64,000 nt of DNA from Centroberyx gerrardi (Eukaryota; Chordata; Actinopteri; Beryciformes; Berycidae): the NCBI RefSeq assembly GCF_048128805.1, contig NC_135999.1:14912190-14976189 (forward strand). The letters run 5' to 3'. Position numbers and translations under genes: made by a program. The notes beneath the pieces were generated by a model. The model saw nothing but the letters and a program-made list of their open reading frames with translations, was not told where the DNA came from and did no database searches. Position 1 is the first letter of the stretch. Each line of letters begins with the position of its first letter. Of the stretch, positions 1 to 13,800 are shown in pieces.

Positions 1-1577
1 AGAAATCAGGGGCCGCTACCATGGCAACTCTGAAAAGCCAACAGGTGCCATCACTTGAAGGCAACTTGTTTGTCCCTCTCTTGATTCAGTGAAACTAACT
101 TACAACTAGCAAAATCCTCCAATACTGTGACATAGCCTACATGCTCATTGGTGTCTATTCTTACCCCAGTGCACATGTGCAGGGGTTGAGAATACACAAC
201 AGAAAGAGATCATTTTCATGGAAACAACAGAAGACAGGCTCCAAGATAAGAAACAAGATAAGTCTCCTTTTGTGTGTAGAGGGACTGCATGGGAAGTGAA
301 TAGACAATAGTCCACAGTACTCCTAATAACATAACACCAACTAACTCCTTTCCGTGTCTTCAAGTACTGTCACTGCATACAATTGCAGGGTAGTGACAGT
401 GCAATCTCCATATTTACATTTCAACCTGGTGACTCGAGAGAACAATGGAATTCACAGCCAATGGAGCACTGGAGGAAAACAGAAAAGAAACAGGGTTTCC
501 CACTAGACAGAGTAGGGGCCAAACCTGTCAGCCGGGGGACTGCGGAGGGGCTCTGGAAAAGCTTAGCAATACTTGGGGGTACAGTGTGTTATCTTCAGCG
601 CCGCAGACCTCCCCCTTTGAAGTGCTGAGCTACAGACTGAGCCAGGGGCGGTAAAGGTGGAGGGTGGGAGGCTAGAGAAAATGTAGACAAAGCAACAAAG
701 GAGAGAAAACAACCGAGAGGTACAAAAGAAAAAGGGAATTCGGCAGGGAAATACACCAAACATGCCTGATAACTTGTGTTTTATTTTAACACCTGTATCC
801 TAAATGGCAACAAATGCATTCTATTTTTTCCTTTGCTCAGTTTCTTCAGAGCCCATTTGTGGCTGGTGTCTTAGGGACACAGTTAAAAGTATCAAGTTAC
901 ACGCCACATGAAGTCCACATACATGTCGTTTGGCAAGGGAAAAAAGAAAACTTGGCTACTGGCTTGTTTAGGAGGCCATCTTTCCTTTTGGGGAGTAATC
1001 TGAAAAGCAGATGGTTGCCATGTGTTGGAGAAAGTTTGGCTGCACTGGTGGCAGGGGGGTGGGGGGGGGGGCAGTACAGAGAGGATACAATTGGATAGCA
1101 AGAGTGAGGAAGTGAATTGACAGACTGTTTTGCTTGCTCCTTCTGTCCACTGCAGAACTCTCCCTAGAGGATTATCCTCTCTAATAGACTTTAAGGCACT
1201 TTAACTGAGCTGCCAGCTGCCCATGTCCCCAGCAGACAGCTACCCAGGTCATATCTGAGGGAGGATAACCTACCATGACACTGCAACACATTCCAGTAGT
1301 TCAAGTAATTTTCATGGCACTACACCAATTTCCAATTTCCTAATTTCCTCACAGAGATCATTCAAGTTTCATCTAAACAGACAGAGATCAAAGATATGCA
1401 CAGTGAAATAAATATCACTTAACTTGTATTTACTGACGGCATCAGGTACCAAAACTGTACTCAATGCATATAATGTATGCATTAAAACAAACTATTAAAG
1501 CAGTATATCCAGTCAATTTCACTTGTGTATGTACACAAACAAAGCATATTAAAGTCTTCCTCTGATAGTGCTGAGAG
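1..1577. other. No gene recognised
   Basis: Short open frames on both strands lack family similarity, splice context or codon bias that I can recognise. A G run at 1056-1071 is the only notable local feature. It is probably intronic. Confidence 0.5.
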
Positions 1578-1585
1578 CCTGTAGC

Positions 1586-2616
1586 TAGGGCTGGGCGATA
1601 TGGCAAAAATCTTTATCACGATATAAAAAAATGTTATCAGTCAATATCGATATATATCATGATATAAAGCAAGTCATTTTTGTCAGGCTTAAAAATTACC
1701 TTTTGAATGAAAGCTGAAGATACCAATGTTATTTGGACGCTTTTTTTATTTTCAAATCAGAAGCGAACATGAAAATGAGGTCTACTGCTATGTGCCTGCC
1801 AAAAAACAAATGCAAGGCAGTCAATTCATATATCCTTTGTGCAAAATATAGCATTTACATAATCATTAGGATATTGAATGCCTGAAATCTAAAATCTGCC
1901 AACTCACATGATTTACAAAGATTCCTTCTGAGCAGACGCTTCCTTCCACCACTCTTCTCAACTTCAGTAACCAAAACAGAAAGCACCTGTAGGATGTGTA
2001 CAGCAACAGGCTGCGTTCACATTGTGGAGCGGTTTCCGCTCAAAACGGCATTATTTCCTATGGACGGTCGGTCCACCGCAATGCGAGGCAGGACTGCGCT
2101 TGAAGCGCAGGTGCTGAGCGCTTTGGCAGCGCCAGGTGAGCGCTAGAGCAGGGAGCTGAGAAGACGTCTCCGGGTGTTGTTGCTATGATAAAGTTAGTCT
2201 AGCTAACGTTAGCTACAAAGCGGTAGGATGCCGGCTCTTGGTCCTGCCCCTGCTTCATCCTCATTGGTTGGTAGAACTCTGAAGTGACATTGATGAGCGG
2301 TCCACTTTAAACAAAGTTGAGAGAACAGGTCCAGCATTCACAGTGCTAAAATGAGGTGAGGTACCCGTTTTGGGTCATAAGCACTGAAAGTGCAACTTTT
2401 CCATAGGAAATAATGAAGAAACAGCGCCAGCGCTTCTTTCACAGGTCTTTGGTGTAACCTAAATTTGTTCCAAGGCGTTCTCTCGCTGTGTGGAGTTGCT
2501 ACTTAACCAACCAAGCGATGATTTCTATCGACCGTTCTATCGAGCATGTGTTATGTTTATATTGAGTCTAAGTTCTATTGCGATAGATATCGTTATCGTT
2601 TTATCACCCAGCCCTA
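1586..2616. mobile_element. hAT-type nonautonomous DNA transposon
   Basis: Terminal inverted repeats start tagggctgggcgata on the left and end tatcacccagcccta on the right. A perfect 8-bp target duplication, cctgtagc, lies at 1578-1585 and 2617-2624, as expected for hAT. Internal sequence has repeated ATATCGAT-like words at both ends and a central GC-rich part with ggctgcgttcaca at about 2010, possibly a second nested element. No transposase frame is seen. Confidence 0.8.
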
Positions 2617-2698
2617 CCTGTAGCACAAAAATATAAAAAGGTAAAACAATGATTTAAAAAAAAAAAATCACAAATAAATCACTACTTGCCTTGACTAA

Positions 2699-3870
2699 GG
2701 CTACCTTCACATTATAAAGGTCTTAATGCTCAATTCAGATTTTTTGCTCAGATTGGATTTTTTTGTCTCAACTGTTCTCATTCATTCAAAAGTGACCCCT
2801 TATCCGACATCAGTACGAACAGACCTCTACCATGAACGGACCTGCATGCTCAAATGAACAACAAATGACGTTATATTTGCGAGTCAGTAGGCTCCATCAT
2901 GGAAGCTGGTGAAATTGCGGTCCAGGCAATAATTTTAAGAAGATGACTTCCATTGTTGTTGTCTTGATCTTTTTCTGAAGTATGCCAACGCAGAGTGACA
3001 ACGACATTGATCTGCGACGTAGAGTGTAAGGTAAGCAAGTACAGATCCTGTACAGGCCCACGGTGCGTGTGTTGAATTCCATTAGCTGCGGCCAAACTGA
3101 TCCGTCGGAAAACGGACAGAATTATTAACGGATAGATTTCTGTCCATTGGGCTGTTTTGGAGTGTCAACATGGTGGGAGAGGCAGAAATACAGTAGCCTA
3201 GCTTCGCTCATAACGGTGCTACTTCATAGAAACATGTTAAATTCACTTGAACACATTGTTTTATCACTCACATTGGGTTGAAAATAGGGAAGAATGTCTA
3301 GTTTCTTCTTTCTCGACATTCTCACAACACAACCTGTCAGCTCCGCGGCTCTGATTAAACTGTCTGTGCCTGTCATTTGATTGTGCGTTGGTTTGATGTC
3401 GCCTGGCATCCCGGTTAAGTGGAGTTTTCCGTTTTTAAGCACTGTAGTTGGCCCAAAGGTCCAAACACCGCCCAGCCGGAAAAATTTGGTCACAAAATAA
3501 ACTGAGCCAGTAGCTTAAGCTCCTAAAACAAGTACAACCACAGGTACTGCTCTTTTTTAAGAACCCAAACACGCATTACGTCGTCAAATTCACTCCCGGA
3601 ACGGCGTACTGGTGCATTCCGGCCCAATGACCCCCTTGATATAGCCTAGATTTGTTTCCGTCAAGAGGCCATCTCACGAACGTTACCTGACTGACTGACC
3701 TGAATGGGAAAAACACATGAATTCCAATCTGACCGGCCAGACGGTCGGAATTAACAAAATCAAATTACAAGTGGTTTTTTGGTGTACACACTGCTCTGAA
3801 AAAAATCAGTCTGTCACATGTAGACAAAAATCGGATTTGGGCCACTTCCACCTGTAGTGTGAACACAGCC
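2699..3870. mobile_element. PIF/Harbinger-like nonautonomous DNA transposon
   Basis: The ends are ggctaccttcacatta on the left and tagtgtgaacacagcc on the right, imperfect inverted repeats. They are flanked by TAA at 2696-2698 and 3871-3873, the 3-bp duplication typical of Harbinger elements. The interior has short open frames (for example 3224-3493 on the minus strand) with no recognised domain. Confidence 0.6.
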
Positions 3871-4502
3871 TAAAGGTAATGGAGTTGCCCTTCTTGAGCA
3901 TGTGGCTCTGTCATCGACTGCAAGCCTGCTGCTGTGCCTCACTCAAAGGATTACCATCAGGCAGATCTGACACCCTCTCTACTTGAATTTTGATAAACAG
4001 TAAATAATTTAGTGCCCGGGGGGAGGAGAATGTGGGCCAATGCACTGTGATTTAAACAACTTTAAAAAGAGTGATTTTTTTAACAGACATCTATGGTGTC
4101 ATATCTTGAAGAAAATGTTGCCTCAAAGTGTTACATTTCATGAAATGTACTGAATCCTCACATTGAAACTGACTAATTATGATGTTTAAGACTTAACTAC
4201 CACAAACTGTTAGGTTGGTACTGGCTGTGTGGAAACTGGGTATTATCAGGACAAGTTTAATAAGATTAGGGCTGCACAAAACCCCTAACCCTCATCTTGA
4301 TTATTTTGCCCAACAGTGTGATCACAATTATTAATCCCAATTAAATGGTCTCAAATAATTTGGAAACCGTATTAAGGACACTTTCTCTACAGTGCACCCT
4401 TTATAGACATTTGTGTAGCGGGGACAGGATGAGGACATGTTACTGCAGCGACCTTAGCTTTCTTGTATTAATTGCACTGGATTTTGTAATGATTCTTTAG
4501 GT

Positions 4503-4675
4503 CAGTGGTTCTCAATGCTGGTCCTTTGGACCTAGAGCCCTGCTGGTTTTCCATCTAACCCGCTAAACAGGGACAGATTTAGACCTGGGATGCCAGGTAA
4601 ATGCAATTAATTATCTGGTAGAATAGAAAACCAACAGTACTCTCGCTCCAGAGGACTCAGGGTTGAGAACTACTA
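4503..4675. mobile_element. hAT/Charlie-like MITE
   Basis: The left end cagtggttctcaa and right end ttgagaactacta form 13-bp inverted repeats with two mismatches. They are flanked by the imperfect 8-bp duplication ctttaggt / ccttagga. Length is 173 bp. Just upstream, at about 4267, gggctgcacaaa resembles the end of another hAT copy. Confidence 0.6.
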
Positions 4676-4679
4676 CCTT

Positions 4680-7411
4680 AGGAGATTGAATTGATTGGTT
4701 GTATTACTTTGAGGTGCAGCGACAGCTCTAAAGCCGTTTGTGCAATGTATGCACTTGTTTGGTTATCTGGTTTGTAACAGCAGTATTTCCAAATTAAAGA
4801 CAACGAACCGTTTTTATCTACTAAGATGATTTTGTGTTCGCACTCAGAGAACAGATTTACCTCTATCATCAGTGGGTTTATCCATTCTGACCAGACATTT
4901 GGGCAGATGAAATGCCAAAAGAAATTAGTGATAACACTAATTTTTGGCTATTCACTACTTGAAGTTCAAGCAGTAGGCTATTTGTTCCTCCTGCCAGCAA
5001 AATGTGCAACCAGTAGGACTATTTTCTGGTATTCCCATACATACTTGAATATGGCGGAATGGCAGATGTAAACAGAGATGAATACACAATGCTGTACACT
5101 TGACGGATGTGGTTGGTCATCGAAATTAAATGTCTGCATATTGTTGAATTATCATAGTATCAGACATGGAAACTAAAATCAAGACATGCAGTTATACATG
5201 ATTAACTACATAATCTTGTGACAATAATCTACAGCCAAGGGCTTGTATAAAACGCAGCATCAACAAAAAGTACCATAAACCCAAAGTATCCAAGTTTAGT
5301 GAATTTATCTAAAACAGGTTTGCTTGTGAGGGGTACGGCGGGGTCTTCTTAGACTAAGAGACAGTGGGAGGCCACTGACCAGGCCTGTAAGAGAAGCCTC
5401 CATTCACAAAGACAGGCGTTTCCATGTCAACAGGACCTCTGCTGGGGGAGGCCTCCTTTCAAATGTGTTTCATCCTGCACCACTGCTGCAATCTCAGAAA
5501 AGGAGTGGTGGGCTTTTTAGAGGGAATGGGTTGGGGGAGGGGGGGTGGGGGGTGAGATGCAATTGTATTTGGGCAAGACGGAAAAGGTCTGAACTGAAAG
5601 CACCAACGCCAATGCAGACACTGATAGCAAATCACACCATGGGTGGGTAGATCTGGGTGGTAGAGACTCAGACAATCAGAGGTACTTGTAGCTCAAGAGT
5701 GCTGGGAAGTATCCAGAGCACAGATGACATCCCAAATATCCAGAGAGGAGAAGGAAACTGAGAGGGGAAAATAAGTCTGGCTGACTGAGAAAGGTCTGCT
5801 CTTGGTGAGAACAGTGTCCCACTACAAGTAGACATACTGAATGAGAGGATAGTGGAGCTGCTGAAATGTTGTGTGAAAAACATTCAACACCAGAGCACAG
5901 AAAAACAAAGAAAACATCATTCCTGTGACATGACCATGGTAGGATTCCCGTCTCTGTCAAAGCCTAAAAGATGGTATCCTACAGCATTCTTTTGGGAACA
6001 TTCTAATATTTCCTGTCTTGGTTTTGTTTCTCCGAATTGCCCCTTCCTCCAGTACCAGCACTATGTCACACAGCGTTCACACCATAGCCCACATCAAAGC
6101 AGTACGCCTGGGAGATTCCTCCGTGTTCATTACCCAACCCAGAGCTACATGGCACAGCACTGAATTATTAACGCACTCCTCACAGATACAGAGCCTATAT
6201 GAGGCCATTCACAATGGGAGAGGAACATGCCTGAGCTCTGCTATAGCTGCTCCTACACTTCCAACAAACCCTTCAAGTGAAATCAAATCTATTTATAAAG
6301 CATTTTCAAAAACAGGTTTGTCACAGAGTACTTTACAAAGGACACAATCACATAATAGATGATAATACAAGGAACAAGGGATAATAAAAGTAAGATAGAA
6401 CAAGCAGAATAAAAATTAAACCATAAGAGGCCAAAGCTTTTATCGTGTGTGTGTGTGAGAGAGAGAAAGAAAAAGAGAAACAGATTGTGATATAAAAGCA
6501 CTGGGCAATACCAGGGCATTCCAAAGGAGAAATAAGTAAAAGACAAGCTGCAGGTAAGTTATCAAAGGGATATGAATGTCTGGTAAGGTGTGAGTTCAGA
6601 TAGACTGTAAGCTACACTAAATAAATAGGTCTTGAGTTGAGATTTAAATACACACCTCCGTCAACGCTGAACAATTCTCTAACTTGCTGTTACACCCAAA
6701 GACAGCATTCCTATCCTATTTCTAGTTTTTGTAATATCCTGCTGACAGACAGACAAAACATAACCTCTTTGCCAGAGGTAAAAATTGGGTTAAAAGTGAG
6801 AAATCATTTTTTAAAAATAACATCTTGATCATACTCGTGTGCCTGGTCTGAAACGATATTGTGAAAAGCAGGCCCTTTCAACAGAACACTTAAAGTTTGT
6901 TACATGCTGCTGTTTTTTAAGGAATAAAACGGTGAGATTGTGTGTTTCTTTTCCTTAACTGTTACTAAAAACGTGGTTTAGGTTTCCTACTTAGGTAGCT
7001 GCAAGGTTGACTACAGTAGGAGGCGTGTATGTAGATATGATTGCAACATCTTTGTTTGGCTGCTTAACACCAAACTTCTCACTGGGGCTGAAACTAATAT
7101 TTAATAAATTTGAAAAACTCAGACAACTTTTTAACGCCATTCCGAATTTGCCTAGGGTACGGTTACCTCTAGGGATGCAGTGATAAACCAATGTCACTAA
7201 TAATGTGTTTATGTGGGAGCTACATTGGCTGAGAGAGAGGAGACAACATCCCAGCCTGAGCAGCGTCAATTACTTGGCATTTTAAAGAGCTCACCAAAAT
7301 GGTATTTAATCTAGCCAAAACAAAGTTACAATATTCCAGCATTTCTGCTCATCAAGGCATCTTCCAATCGTTGCAGGGCTGTCTGTGCGAGTCATGAGAA
7401 GTTGTTTAGCA
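4680..7411. other. No gene recognised; a small teleost repeat fragment
   Basis: Nothing coding is evident. At about 6280-6350, caaatctatttataaagcat and gagtactttacaaagg form a fragment resembling the widespread fish repeat that reads atttatatagcac... and ...aagtgctttaca. Confidence 0.45.
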
Positions 7412-8746
7412 CAGAGTTTCCGTTATATGCATTTTATTGCCGCAGCTGCTTCAGAATTTTATGAAATGTCATGAAGTCGCAATTACACGAGTCTGCAGAG
7501 GGCTTTTAATTTGAAACAACGGATACAGGAAGTGGCGACACCCGGCCGAGGCGCGACAGAGAGAGAGAAAAGAGAAAAAGAAAGAGAAGAGAGAAAGGTA
7601 GATTAAGGCTGCGTTCACACATAGCGTTTTTTGATGTGGAAAAAGCGCTGCCTGGAGCGCTTTTTGTGAGGAGAAATAAAAAGCGGATCACAGCAACGTC
7701 ACCTGACGTTAGCTGAGCAGCTGCTAGCTCACTAACCAGCTGGTTCACTTCTAGCAGAAAAAACAGTGTTGTGCAACAAGCAAAGGCTTGCCAGATATTT
7801 CCAATACATGTCCAGTATAATCCCACACTGCCTTTATGATCGCTGTTGCGGTAACGGAAATTCACTTATTACAACGTCCCATTTCTCCACCGGCACTTTC
7901 ACTTTCTCCATATTTGTTGTTGCTATGGGAAACGGCCAGCATCTCTGTCATCGCGATTGGTCGGCTGGGAAAAAGCGGTTCACGTCACCCGGCGCTTTTC
8001 TGAAAAGTTGAACATTTCTCAACTTTTGAAAGCGCTCCGCTCTGCCGGCTGCAGTGCTTTTCGGGAGCGGCCGCCTTCCCATTACTTTTACTGAGAAAAG
8101 GGTGCTGGCAGTTGGGGAAAAAACGCTGTGTGAACGCAGCCTTACTTCAATAAACGTCGGTAAAATAATTGCCAACGATGTTTATATAAGCTATGTATTA
8201 AAATATTCCTGATTGCATTTTCAGATGAGTTTGTTAAAATATTTCTCCAAGAAGAGAAAGATGCCTGATGTCGATGAGGAAGATAGTCAGGTAAAGTTAC
8301 TTTAGCTAGGGAGGGGCTCAGGGTTCTTAGCTATGCCCCGAAGTTTTGAAGGGAAAGAAATGCCTTCTGGTTCTAAAATATGTAACGTTAGTGGTGGCTA
8401 CTACAATATTTTAATGTTCTTACTGGTTGCGTGATCAAATATTTGTGATGTGAGAGAATTCTAACGTTACTCATTCTCAAATGTAACCTTATTAGACAAG
8501 TAGACAGGCAGGAGTAGTGGAGGCGAGTGGAGCAGGAGAGCAGAGTGAAGCAGGAGAGAGGGCAGAAAGTGAGGAGAGTGGAGTATGTTCTAAAGTTTGT
8601 TTTGCAGTCAAGTGTCACTTTATTTCATATTTTTTAATTACCTATTGATATTCACTCCGACCGCCGGCGTACTACGCACGCGCACCACCCAGGTACAACA
8701 AAACCCTTTCCCCCCGCTGCTAAAAAAAATCCTAGAGGAAACACTG
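7412..8746 (+). mobile_element. Degenerate hAT-like element carrying a first coding exon and a nested MITE
   Basis: The ends CAGAGTTTCC (7412) and GGAAACACTG (8746) are inverted repeats of the CAGTGTTTCC type found on fish hAT and ZMYM-like elements. Flanking 8-mers do not match, so the duplication has decayed or the ends are misjudged. Inside, 8225-8290 on the plus strand reads as a first exon: acceptor ttttcag, ATG, 22 codons (MSLLKYFSKKRKMPDVDEED), then donor gtaaag. The KYFSKKRK start resembles N-termini of hAT/ZMYM-type transposase-derived proteins. A MITE (7606-8142) lies within it. Confidence 0.4.
7606..8142. mobile_element. MITE with aggctgcgttcacac ends
   Basis: The inverted ends aggctgcgttcacaca and tgtgtgaacgcagcct are nearly perfect and flanked by TA (7604-7605, 8143-8144). 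Just inside, both ends carry agcgttttttg / aaaaaacgct. Length is 537 bp. The interior is rich in GCGCTTTT-type words and has no transposase. Confidence 0.7.
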
Positions 8747-8974
8747 TAGCATGATCATTTACTTCCCGTTTGCTCATTCCAATCTGCATAGATTCAACTG
8801 TGTCCAAGTATAGGCTAGGTGTAAAAAGACTAATCTGTTTTAGTCCAGTTTTTTTATCCATCGTATTTAAATGTGTTTTCCATATAGAGTATATATTTTC
8901 TTTGCAGGACCAAAATAAATATTGCGGGGAAAAAATACAGCAAAACATTTAATTATGCTATATTTTGCATTTCT

Positions 8975-10850
8975 TATTCTCTACCAAGCTCTATTATCTC
9001 CTCCCCTCAACATTCCTGTGGCTATCAACCTCATCATCACACCGTATCTAACCTTATCTAGCCCAAGGTCTCGCTCCACTCGAGACCATTGTTGAGCAAA
9101 GGCTATGGAACTGTCAGTCAGCAGTCCAGAAAACTGAGTTAATCTCAACCTACGCCTCCCTCCTCTCTCCTCCTCTGTCTCTGCACTTGCTTGCTCCAAC
9201 AGAAATGGATCACCCCAGAGGACACAGCAACACCCATTGCCCTCTACTGCATACAACTTCAACATCTACAACTACTTCGGGTCATGTATTTCGCACAGGT
9301 TTGAGCATCTCATTTAACATGTTTTTTCCTGTATTGTAAAATCCGAAGAGCCGCCGAAATGGTTTTTCGAGCCACCCAAAAAAAATCCACAGAATTTAAA
9401 TCAGCTGAATGCCACCTATTTTAGATGAGCTAAATGAGAATTGCTTTCTGGTGCAATGTGGTCCTCGTCCCACTCAGCAGCAGTGAGAGTTAAGAGAAAC
9501 TAATGGAGCGTAGATATCTAGGAACAAAGAGAGTGGACAAAGCCGGTAAATTAACCCAGTTCTTCAGACCTCTTAGGCGAGCAAGAGACGATAGCAGGTC
9601 CACTTGATGCCTTCCTCAAAGAACTCAACACCCTTCAGGACATTTCTAGAACATTGGGGACCCGTCATTCTCCTAGGTGACTTCAACCTCTCCATAAAAA
9701 GGTTCTCTCTTTCCTTTTGATCTCACCCTCTCCTCACAAAGCTGCCAATAGGCTGAACTTATCTAGCTCGGTCTTTTCTAGAGCCTGCTCCACTAACCTC
9801 TCTGCTTCCCTTCTTCATGCTTCTCAGCACCGTTTCCTTCTCCATTTCCCTCCCTACTACCTCATCTAAACTGGTCTCTCTACACACAATGACCTGCAGT
9901 CTGTTTGTCCTTCCTCTACTCCCTCCTGTTGTCTCTTTCTGGTTTCTCTCCACTGATGCCACATTCAAATTTCTATCTCCCTTGGTTGTTTGAAGCCTTG
10001 CAAATTGAATGTACAAGGAGTCAGCCAGCTGAGAGAAAGTGGCACAAGACTGACTTGACAGATGACCTCTCTCACTTTCAATATCTCCTGTCCTCCTCTG
10101 CTTCCAACTCTGCAGCTAAATCAATCTTCTAATCCCAAGAAAGCTTTCTCCATATTCTGCTCTCTTCAACCCCCTCCACCTATTCCTCCCTCATCTCTTT
10201 CAGCAGAAGACTGTGAGAAGAAGATTGATGACTGTCAGACTGCACTCATCAGGCATCATGGCGAGGAACTGTCTTCACAACACTGGGGTCCCTTGGTTCA
10301 GTCTTAGGCCCTCTCCTCTTCTCTCTACGCTAGACTGTTTGGCCCTGTCATCACATCCCCCAACTTTTACCACTGCTATGCTGACAACACTCAACTCTAC
10401 TTTTCTTTCCCATCCTCAAACATTCAGATTGAAGCACACATCTCAGCTTGCTTCACTGACAACTCCAGTTGGAAACTCAACCATATTGAGCTGCTCTTTT
10501 TCACTGCAAAATCTCGTCCTCTACAAAGCCACTCCATCACTATCGACAGCACCACAGTGACTTGTGCCCAAACTGCCACAAATCTCAGTGTGACAATGGA
10601 CAACAGACTGTCATGCGAGGCCCACATTGGAGCCACAATCTGAATTTGCACATTTCTACACTACATCGGTCAAATAAGACCTCTGGAACCCACCTTGTTC
10701 AAGTTCATCTCCCATCTGCTTGTACCGGCCACCTAGCTCTCTCTTCTCTGCGCTGGCCTGGTCATTGCCCCACCTGGACTTGACTATTCTCCATTCTGGG
10801 TCCACATTGATTATCATTTTTGGTAATCAAGGATTTGATGCCAATTCTAC
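8975..10850 (+). mobile_element. Decayed CR1/L2-like LINE fragment
   Basis: Broken frames on the plus strand still show non-LTR features. An endonuclease block VILLGDFNLS lies at about 9664-9693. A GVP and VLGPLLFSLY-type reverse-transcriptase block lies at about 10285-10335, with a frameshift. The catalytic-site block YADNTQLY lies at about 10377-10402, with N in place of the second D. Downstream thumb-like sequence runs to about 10700. Much of the central part is missing. It is clearly inactive. Confidence 0.7.
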
Positions 10851-13800
10851 TGATGCACTGACTGCAAGTTGCTGATCATAAGAGCAACAGCTAAATACTA
10901 AAAGATCATGTAAAATGTGCAATGTCTCCATCAGACATAAACCTAGAGTAAGACTCAATCGCTTTCACCTCCTTCATGCTTTGGCAATATCAGCTTCAAA
11001 GACAGGAAATCTCACTGTCCATATGAGAATGCTTTTAGCAGGGCCCTGGGGTCAATAACACACCAACAACCAGGAGTGTGGGAATGCGAAGCTTTCTGCA
11101 AACAGTCTAAGACACCCTCATGTCTCAATCTCCAAGGCCTTGACATTATAGCAACTATCACAAAATTTTCATGTGCTGATCACAAAGACCTTTTTAAATG
11201 GTATTCAATCGCACTGTGTGTCATTTGAAAATGTGTGAGACATTTTCACCCTAGTATGCCATTCCTGTCTTAATATTGTCTCAATTTATTTTTTGTTCCT
11301 ATTCTTATTCTTTCACCTCACCTGTTTTCATTGCTAAAGCCATGCAGATTCAGGACCAAATAAGTGCCAAACAAGGCTGTACATTAAATAGCTAGTAAAT
11401 AAGGCATCAGCTAATTACTCAAAATGCAGGTGTAGAGGCTGTGCAAACAAGAATGCAGTCAGCATTTCAATGGTACTTATATCCTCCAGGAGCCAATTCA
11501 ACAAATGAGGGGAAAACAAAAACCTGTAGCTCCATGGGTTATGGATAACACATTGCCTTCTGATTTTCAAATCTGGCCCTCGAGCATTGTTACAATATGT
11601 AGGCCTACTACTTCTAGCAAAGAAAAGCCACATGGCTAATTTAGAAGTGTCTTGTTAAATAAAACTAATGTCTTGGGGAAATGTTTTCTTTAATTGCTGT
11701 AGTCATCAGGTTATCATTTTTCTGACCCGATTTTCAGGTGCTGTGAGTAAATCCCTTGGCGTCAAGAGGACTAACACTGAAAAAAATGTTTTTTTAGTTC
11801 ATAACGGAATATAGTTGGAATACAGGCTAGGCATTGAAGCTATGCTACCAAATGATACAACTATTGCCAAAGCCAGCAATGTTTTTCAACACACGGTCAG
11901 CATAGCTCTTTGCTGTAAGCATACCAGTGTTTCAAGGATGCTTTGAGCTGGGTTATAAACTGCCTTTAGACCTACACATTCACTTTGCAATTTCCACTCT
12001 TCAGAAGACAACTTCATCGGTCCAAAACCAAAAGCTCAATTTAATGCAGCCTCATCCACACCAAATATTTAGTTGCAAATTGTCTTTGATAACAAGAGTG
12101 AAATGTAGGCTTATGGATAGCATTTGAACAGCTCTGCAATTTCCTGCAGTTCATTTTTAATCACTTATGATTTCCTGTAATTATCCTTAAAACTGATTGC
12201 ATTACACTGCATATTAATCAATTATGCTTCATCTGCTGTAGACGTATGTTCTATGATACCTTATGTATCATCTTCAGCTAGATCTTTAAACCAATCCACC
12301 CTCAGATACTCTTACATTGTTAGATGTTATCAATCTGTGATGCTCAATGCATTCCAGGAGCTAATATGAAGTGTTGGAACTTATTGTTTTGGTGCTCCCA
12401 GTTTCTGTCAACCTGCCTTCTCTACGTCTACTTCAGTTAGTGATTTCCTACATATCCCAAAATTACTTTCAACCGCCCCCAGAGAACATACCTGAACTTG
12501 TTGCATTCAGCCATGGGTTTTACATCTAGTGTGGAGAGAGCAATAGCAATAGCATAGTAAGAGCAAGAGTCACGCCCCTTACTCAAAATGCAACAAGTCT
12601 TGTGGCTGCATTGCATTGTGGTCTATTGAGGCTACCGACAGTGGTGAAATTGGTATCTTTGCCTCTTTTACGCTGGATTTCTCCCTGTATGTCTGCTGAA
12701 CATCGGTGAAAAATGGCGAGTCCAGAAAGAAGCCCTTGCTCTTTGATACTAAGTGGCTGACACCAAAACCTGATCTAAGATGCTTAAATAGTTCTGCTAT
12801 CAAACTCAAATTGTAGCTGCACTGGAAATATTTTCAATTTCAATTAATTCCAGAAAACAAACTGTTGGCTTTAAATCACACACACAAAATAATGTCCAAT
12901 AACTGTGACTAATAGGTCATCCTAAATGAATCTCTTCTATAATTCCATAATCTATTCTAAGCAGTTCTAAGCAGATACATATGGCACATTATGCAAGAAA
13001 AGAGGATACACTCACGTATCCTTCTCATAACATGCCCAGCAAAATTGTTCATCTTTACAAACAATGCTGATGCATTTAAACTAAACCTCAAATGTGTTAC
13101 AAAATGCCAAAAAAATGCCAACAACACTACAGACGCACTACCCCACATCACCATGTGTATATTCAATTGAGAGAATACCATCAGAGTATACTTTGATCAG
13201 ATTGTTTGTTTATGGGTCCGCCATCTGTGCAACAAGACCTGGAGCGCACCTGCAAATTATGCCTTCATTTTGTGGTTTTCTGTGGTTACATGACCTTGTC
13301 TACAATGGATAAGGGAGATTTCCCATTACATCTCACTCACCATCATCAATACCCGATGGCATCATCCAAGTAGGCGGCCCATTTGAAAGAGAAAAAAAAA
13401 ATGGAATTCAACTCAAAGATGTCCCTTTTATACTCACAAACCTAATCTGTCTGTCTATTGACAGCGTGTAAACAGTTGGATACTCTGGATAGGCACTGTG
13501 CATTACATGAGACAGAAAGCATCTTAACAGCAGCTGCACTTCTATAACCCATGTGATATAATATTTTTTCATCTAATTTGTAGTCCCAAGTCTGTTGTGT
13601 ACAAGACATAATTGTTAGTTGACAAGCCAATCTCACAGCCCTTAAAAAGCACTGGCTCAAATAAGCAAATGATGACAACAGATGGAAAATGCATGATTTG
13701 TTATTCTTTCCTTCACTATATTTCTTATCACAGCTTTCACATTGTGCATCAACACAACCACTGCAAAATATTGAATTCACAGCAATTTGTTCAGTTTTGC

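Noticed and set aside
10213-10783. Overlapping host-like open frames of 73-115 codons
   Set aside because: They are pieces of a frameshifted LINE reverse-transcriptase region (YADNTQLY block), not a host gene.
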